A stretch of DNA of 14,029 nucleotides, from assembly GCA_021821585.1 (NCBI GenBank), contig JAKACF010000041.1, positions 1-14,029 of the forward strand. Reading direction: 5' to 3'. Position numbers and translations under genes: made by a program. Of the stretch, positions 13,624-14,029 are shown one piece after another; position 1 is the first letter of the stretch, and each line of letters starts with the position of its first letter. The notes under the pieces were generated by a model, which was not told the DNA's origin, ran no database searches, and was given only the letters and a program-made list of their open reading frames with translations. The DNA is from Actinomycetes bacterium (GTDB taxonomy: Bacteria > Actinomycetota > Acidimicrobiia > Acidimicrobiales > Bog-793).

Positions 13624-14029
13624 CACCCTCGCCGGCGTCGGGGACGCCGGCAGCGACGGCACCGACACCTCGCCGGACGGAGTGAGGCCGCACCACTTCG
13701 TCGGCCAACGCCTCCGGCGCAAGGAGGATCGGCGCCTCGTGACGGGAAGCGGCCGTTACCTGGCGGACCTCGTCCTCCCAGGCACGCGACACGTCGCAAT
13801 ATTGAGAAGCCCCATCCCGCACGGCCGTATCACCGGCTTCGACGCCTCCGAGGCGCTCGCCCTCGAGGGCGTCGACAGGGTGGTCACGGGCAAGGACGTG
13901 GCCGACCGCATCGGCCCGTTCGTCGAGGGTGGCCGGCTCGAGATCTCGCCGGTCCTCATGGACAAGGTGGGGCCGGTGGTGAAGCCCCTCGGGATGCCCG
14001 TCCTTCCTGCCGAGGTCGTCCGCTTCGTC
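13616..14029 (+). CDS. Molybdenum hydroxylase large subunit, second copy, N-terminal 138 codons (cut by window end)
   Basis: Open frame from GTG 13616 to the window edge. After a Gly/Asp-rich leader it reads 'HHFVGQRLRRKEDRRLVTGS' and then 'GRYLADLVLPG', 'ILRSPIPHGRI' and 'VVTGKDVADRIGPF', the start of the aldehyde oxidase/xanthine dehydrogenase a/b hammerhead domain. It is clearly a paralogue of the large subunit at 695-3106 but differs at many positions and is not a repeat copy. The cofactor and catalytic motifs lie outside the window. The 8-nt overlap with the CoxS-like gene shows these three subunits belong together. GTG 13682 (directly before RPHHFVG) is an alternative start with GGACGG upstream. 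Confidence 0.9.
   Translation, partial: MADTLAGVGDAGSDGTDTSPDGVRPHHFVGQRLRRKEDRRLVTGSGRYLADLVLPGTRHVAILRSPIPHGRITGFDASEALALEGVDRVVTGKDVADRIGPFVEGGRLEISPVLMDKVGPVVKPLGMPVLPAEVVRFV

Overview
The window looks like a chromosomal piece of a high-G+C bacterium, most likely an actinobacterium. The evidence is very G/C-rich third codon positions, frequent GTG starts, tightly packed operons with ATGA/GTGA overlaps, and a lipoprotein-type solute-binding protein. I see no rRNA, tRNA, CRISPR array or transposase. I cannot name the genus.

Layout. (1) 1-3576, + strand: the last 28 codons of a UbiD-family decarboxylase, then a UbiX-family flavoprotein, a complete molybdenum-hydroxylase large subunit (xanthine dehydrogenase/CoxL-like, form II type) and a small PNPOx-like split-barrel protein. 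These are joined by a 10-nt gap and two ATGA overlaps, so they form one operon. (2) 3530-4174, - strand: a MarR-type regulator whose 3' end overlaps the PNPOx-like gene. (3) 4193-4379: a divergent promoter region with a palindrome placed where a MarR repressor would be expected to bind. (4) 4380-10676, + strand: a complete LIV-type (HAAT family) ABC importer (binding protein, two permeases, two ATPases) followed 1 nt later by a 14-TM MFS exporter. (5) 10677-10750: a promoter with tandem CTTGAC repeats. (6) 10751-14029, + strand: a complete UbiD-family decarboxylase, then a molybdenum hydroxylase with FAD (CoxM-like), 2Fe-2S (CoxS-like) and large (CoxL-like, cut by the window end) subunits.

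How it may work together (inference): this reads as a substrate-inducible catabolic locus for an aromatic or heteroaromatic carboxylic acid. The ABC system would import the acid, a prenyl-FMN-dependent UbiD enzyme would add or remove a carboxyl group, and one or two molybdenum hydroxylases would hydroxylate the ring with water as oxygen source. The MFS protein would export substrate or product, and MarR would sense an aromatic ligand. The substrate cannot be read from the sequence.

Most notable: the first 102 bases are an exact copy of 12142-12243, so two ubiD-family genes with identical 3' ends flank the whole transporter/regulator segment. The repeat stops four bases into the UbiX-like gene, and the second copy keeps that gene's start codon as a three-codon mini-ORF running into coxM. 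In addition, the UbiX-family protein lacks several residues that genuine flavin prenyltransferases use.
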